Position numbers and translations under genes: made by a program. The notes below the pieces were generated by a model. That model was not told the origin of the DNA and searched no databases. It saw only the letters and a program-made list of their open reading frames with translations. Shown in pieces: positions 61,992-64,000 of a DNA stretch of 64,000 bases (the stretch's first letter is position 1; every line of letters starts with the position of its first letter). This stretch comes from Pasteurella bettyae CCUG 2042 (lineage in GTDB: Bacteria; Pseudomonadota; Gammaproteobacteria; Enterobacterales; Pasteurellaceae): positions 124,001 through 188,000 of the forward strand of contig NZ_AJSX01000007.1 in NCBI RefSeq assembly GCF_000262245.1, given 5' to 3'.

Positions 61992-63923
61992 ATGAATATT
62001 ATTGAAATAAATAAGCTTAATCGTTATTTTGGTGAAGGCAAAAACCAAGTCCATGTTCTGAAAAATATTTCTATCAATATTGAAAAAGGTGACTTCGTAG
62101 CAATTATCGGTCAATCAGGTTCAGGAAAATCAACTTTAATGAATATTATAGGTTGCCTGGATACCGCAAGTAACGGCTCATACAAAATTGATGGAAAAGA
62201 AACCAATGAATTAAGTTCAGATCAACTCGCTGATTTACGGAGCCAGAAATTTGGTTTCATCTTTCAACGTTATAACCTACTAGCCTCTTTAACCGCAGCT
62301 GAAAATGTAGCATTACCGGCAATTTATGCAGGAAAACCTCAATCAGAGCGTCTCGCTTATGCACAACAACTGTTGAACAAATTAGGCTTAAGTGACAAAG
62401 CATACAATAAACCGAGTGAATTGTCTGGAGGACAACAACAACGGGTCAGTATTGCTCGTGCACTTATGAATGGCGGAGAAATTATTCTTGCCGATGAACC
62501 TACAGGAGCATTAGATTCTCAAAGTGGTCAAAATGTGATGGCAATTCTTCGTCAATTACATAGTGAAGGTCATACCATCATTATGGTTACTCACGACCGT
62601 GAAATCGCAGCTACTGCTAATCGCATTATTGAAATCAAAGATGGTGAAATTATTAGCGATACACAAAAAGCACCTATAGTTGAATCTGATTCCCAACCAA
62701 TTATTCCCTCTCCTCGCTTTACATTTAGTAAAGACCAATTAATTGAAGCATTTAAAATGTCAGTTAGTGCAATTATTGCTCATAAATTACGTTCTTTATT
62801 AACTATGCTAGGGATTATTATCGGGATTACTTCCGTAGTTTCTGTGGTGGCATTAGGGAATGGATCACAACAAAAAATTCTTTCTAATATTAATGGCTTA
62901 GGCACAAATACCATGACCATTTTTAATGGGACTGGATTTGGCGATCGCCGTGCAGAACAAATGCAAAACCTAACAGTTAATGATGCAAACGCTCTTGCTA
63001 AACAAAGTTATGTACAAAGTGTTACACCTAATAGTGCTGCAAGTGGCTTATTAATTTATGGAAATCAAGCCTTTACTTCAACTAACTTACGTGGCATTGG
63101 TGAACAATATTTTAATGTAGAAGGAATGAAACTATTACAAGGACGAACAATTCAGACACAAGACATTATCGAAAGCGCACAAGTCGCACTATTAGATCAA
63201 AGTGCTAAAAAAGCACTTTTTCCAAATGATGACCCTATTGATAAAATTGTGATATTTTCAAAACGCCCATTCCGTATCATTGGTGTAGTTTCAGATCGTC
63301 AAATGGGTGCAGCAAGTAGCTCATTAACGCTTTATGCTCCTTATACAACCGTGATGAATAAAGTTACAGGAGGGGTTAAGATCGGTTCAATTACTGTAAA
63401 AGTCGCAGATAATGTGAATACGACAGTAGCTGAAAAAAGTTTAACGGAATATTTGTTAGTTCGCCATGGCAAAAAAGACTTTTTTATCATGAATAATGAT
63501 ACCATCAAGCAAACCATTGAAAGCACAACAGGCACAATGAAATTGTTGATTTCCTCAATTGCGTTTATTTCATTGATTGTAGGTGGAATTGGAGTAATGA
63601 ATATCATGCTTGTTTCCGTTACAGAACGGACGAAAGAAATTGGAATACGTATGGCAATTGGCGCACGAAAAAACAATATACTTCAACAATTTCTCATTGA
63701 AGCTGTGCTTATTTGTATGATTGGCGGGCTTTCAGGGATTTTACTTTCGCTCATTATTGGTGAAGTTTTTAATGTGTTTATGCATGATTTTACTATGTCC
63801 TTCTCTACATTCTCCATTGTAGCGGCAGTACTCTGTTCAACTTTAATTGGCGTTATATTCGGTTATATGCCTGCTAAAAATGCAGCAGAACTAAATCCAA
63901 TTACCGCTTTAACTCGTGAATAG
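61992..63923 (+). CDS. macB: MacB macrolide/lipoprotein-type ABC exporter
   Basis: Mechanotransmission ABC transporter that, with MacA and a TolC homologue, exports macrolides, enterotoxin or haem precursors in relatives. 643 residues. ATPase domain first: Walker A GQSGSGKSTLM near 39, signature ELSGGQQQRVSIARAL, Walker B IILADEPTGALDS. Then one transmembrane helix, a large periplasmic domain (about 300-515) and three C-terminal helices with TERTKEIGIRMAIGARK. The ribosome site is weak, and an uptake signal lies just before the start. Confidence 0.95.
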   Translation: MNIIEINKLNRYFGEGKNQVHVLKNISINIEKGDFVAIIGQSGSGKSTLMNIIGCLDTASNGSYKIDGKETNELSSDQLADLRSQKFGFIFQRYNLLASLTAAENVALPAIYAGKPQSERLAYAQQLLNKLGLSDKAYNKPSELSGGQQQRVSIARALMNGGEIILADEPTGALDSQSGQNVMAILRQLHSEGHTIIMVTHDREIAATANRIIEIKDGEIISDTQKAPIVESDSQPIIPSPRFTFSKDQLIEAFKMSVSAIIAHKLRSLLTMLGIIIGITSVVSVVALGNGSQQKILSNINGLGTNTMTIFNGTGFGDRRAEQMQNLTVNDANALAKQSYVQSVTPNSAASGLLIYGNQAFTSTNLRGIGEQYFNVEGMKLLQGRTIQTQDIIESAQVALLDQSAKKALFPNDDPIDKIVIFSKRPFRIIGVVSDRQMGAASSSLTLYAPYTTVMNKVTGGVKIGSITVKVADNVNTTVAEKSLTEYLLVRHGKKDFFIMNNDTIKQTIESTTGTMKLLISSIAFISLIVGGIGVMNIMLVSVTERTKEIGIRMAIGARKNNILQQFLIEAVLICMIGGLSGILLSLIIGEVFNVFMHDFTMSFSTFSIVAAVLCSTLIGVIFGYMPAKNAAELNPITALTRE

Positions 63924-63936
63924 ATCGTAGAAAAAA

Positions 63937-63995
63937 TTAGGAAAAATAAATTTTTCTGTTACAATATTGCCACATACTGAACGAACGTTCATTCA
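63937..63995 (+). promoter_or_regulatory. Promoter with TetR-family-type operator for the next gene (outside window)
   Basis: TGAACGAACGTTCATTCA (63978-63995) is an 18-bp palindrome with a single mismatched pair, the type bound by AcrR/TetR repressors. A TACAAT -10-like element (63960-63965) precedes it, with TTAGGA at 63937-63942 as a poor -35. The regulated gene probably starts beyond base 64000. Confidence 0.5.
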
Positions 63996-64000
63996 CATAA

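Overview
The window is an AT-rich chromosomal segment (no phage or plasmid genes seen) of a member of the Pasteurellaceae. The decisive sign is the 9-base uptake signal sequence AAGTGCGGT and its complement ACCGCACTT, present more than 30 times and often arranged as inverted pairs that form terminators. This is the Haemophilus influenzae / Pasteurella multocida class of signal, not the Actinobacillus pleuropneumoniae class. Gene content (mukFEB, queF, ppnN, tandem ferritins, fnr-uspE, pheST-ihfA) agrees. I cannot fix the genus or species from the sequence alone.

Layout. 1-5.9 kb: 3' part of pepN, then pyrD, rnm, yciO and rluB. 6.0-10.9 kb: an accessory type III restriction-modification locus. 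Its mod gene carries an 11-copy pentanucleotide repeat and is out of frame from its only ATG, and its res gene is broken by a frameshift before the nuclease domain. 11.2-22.9 kb: cysB, a small membrane protein, glpD with CRP and GlpR sites, asnS, folE, a small P-loop kinase, truA, accD, folC, a histidine phosphatase and cardiolipin synthase. 22.9-24.8 kb: an RluA-family gene with an altered tail, a HigBA-type toxin-antitoxin pair, and a DUF1508 gene. 25-41.6 kb: pheST-ihfA-nlpC, ttcA, mukFEB, an EamA transporter, sbcB, a 1-kb gene-free spacer, and two ferritin genes. 41.7-50.5 kb: fnr, uspE, yoaH, truC-yqcC, a DUF2310 Zn-ribbon gene, queF, ppnN, can, a YnhF-like microprotein and purR. 50.5-64 kb: usg-like, tyrA and a DAHP synthase under two TyrR-like boxes, sppA, ydjA, rplY with a structured leader, a DedA protein, ycgN, glnS with a coupled micro-lipoprotein, and macAB. 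The window ends in a TetR-type operator.

Most of the window is housekeeping: aminoacyl-tRNA synthetases (asnS, pheST, glnS), tRNA/rRNA modification (rluB, truA, truC, ttcA, queF, YciO), folate and fatty-acid supply (folE, folC, accD), chromosome organisation (mukFEB, ihfA), aromatic biosynthesis (DAHP synthase, tyrA) and anaerobic/iron physiology (fnr, ferritins, glpD). The accessory parts are the phase-variable type III system, the HigBA module and possibly a roughly 0.5-kb segment bounded by inverted repeats upstream of the ferritins.

Four genes shorter than 60 codons were found by eye: a 44-aa membrane protein beside fnr, YoaH, a YnhF-like 26-aa protein beside purR, and a 48-aa lipoprotein coupled to glnS. 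No rRNA, tRNA or CRISPR array was recognised. I see no strong candidate for a wholly new system. The most interesting loci are the phase-variable, nuclease-severed type III system and several unusual inverted repeats.
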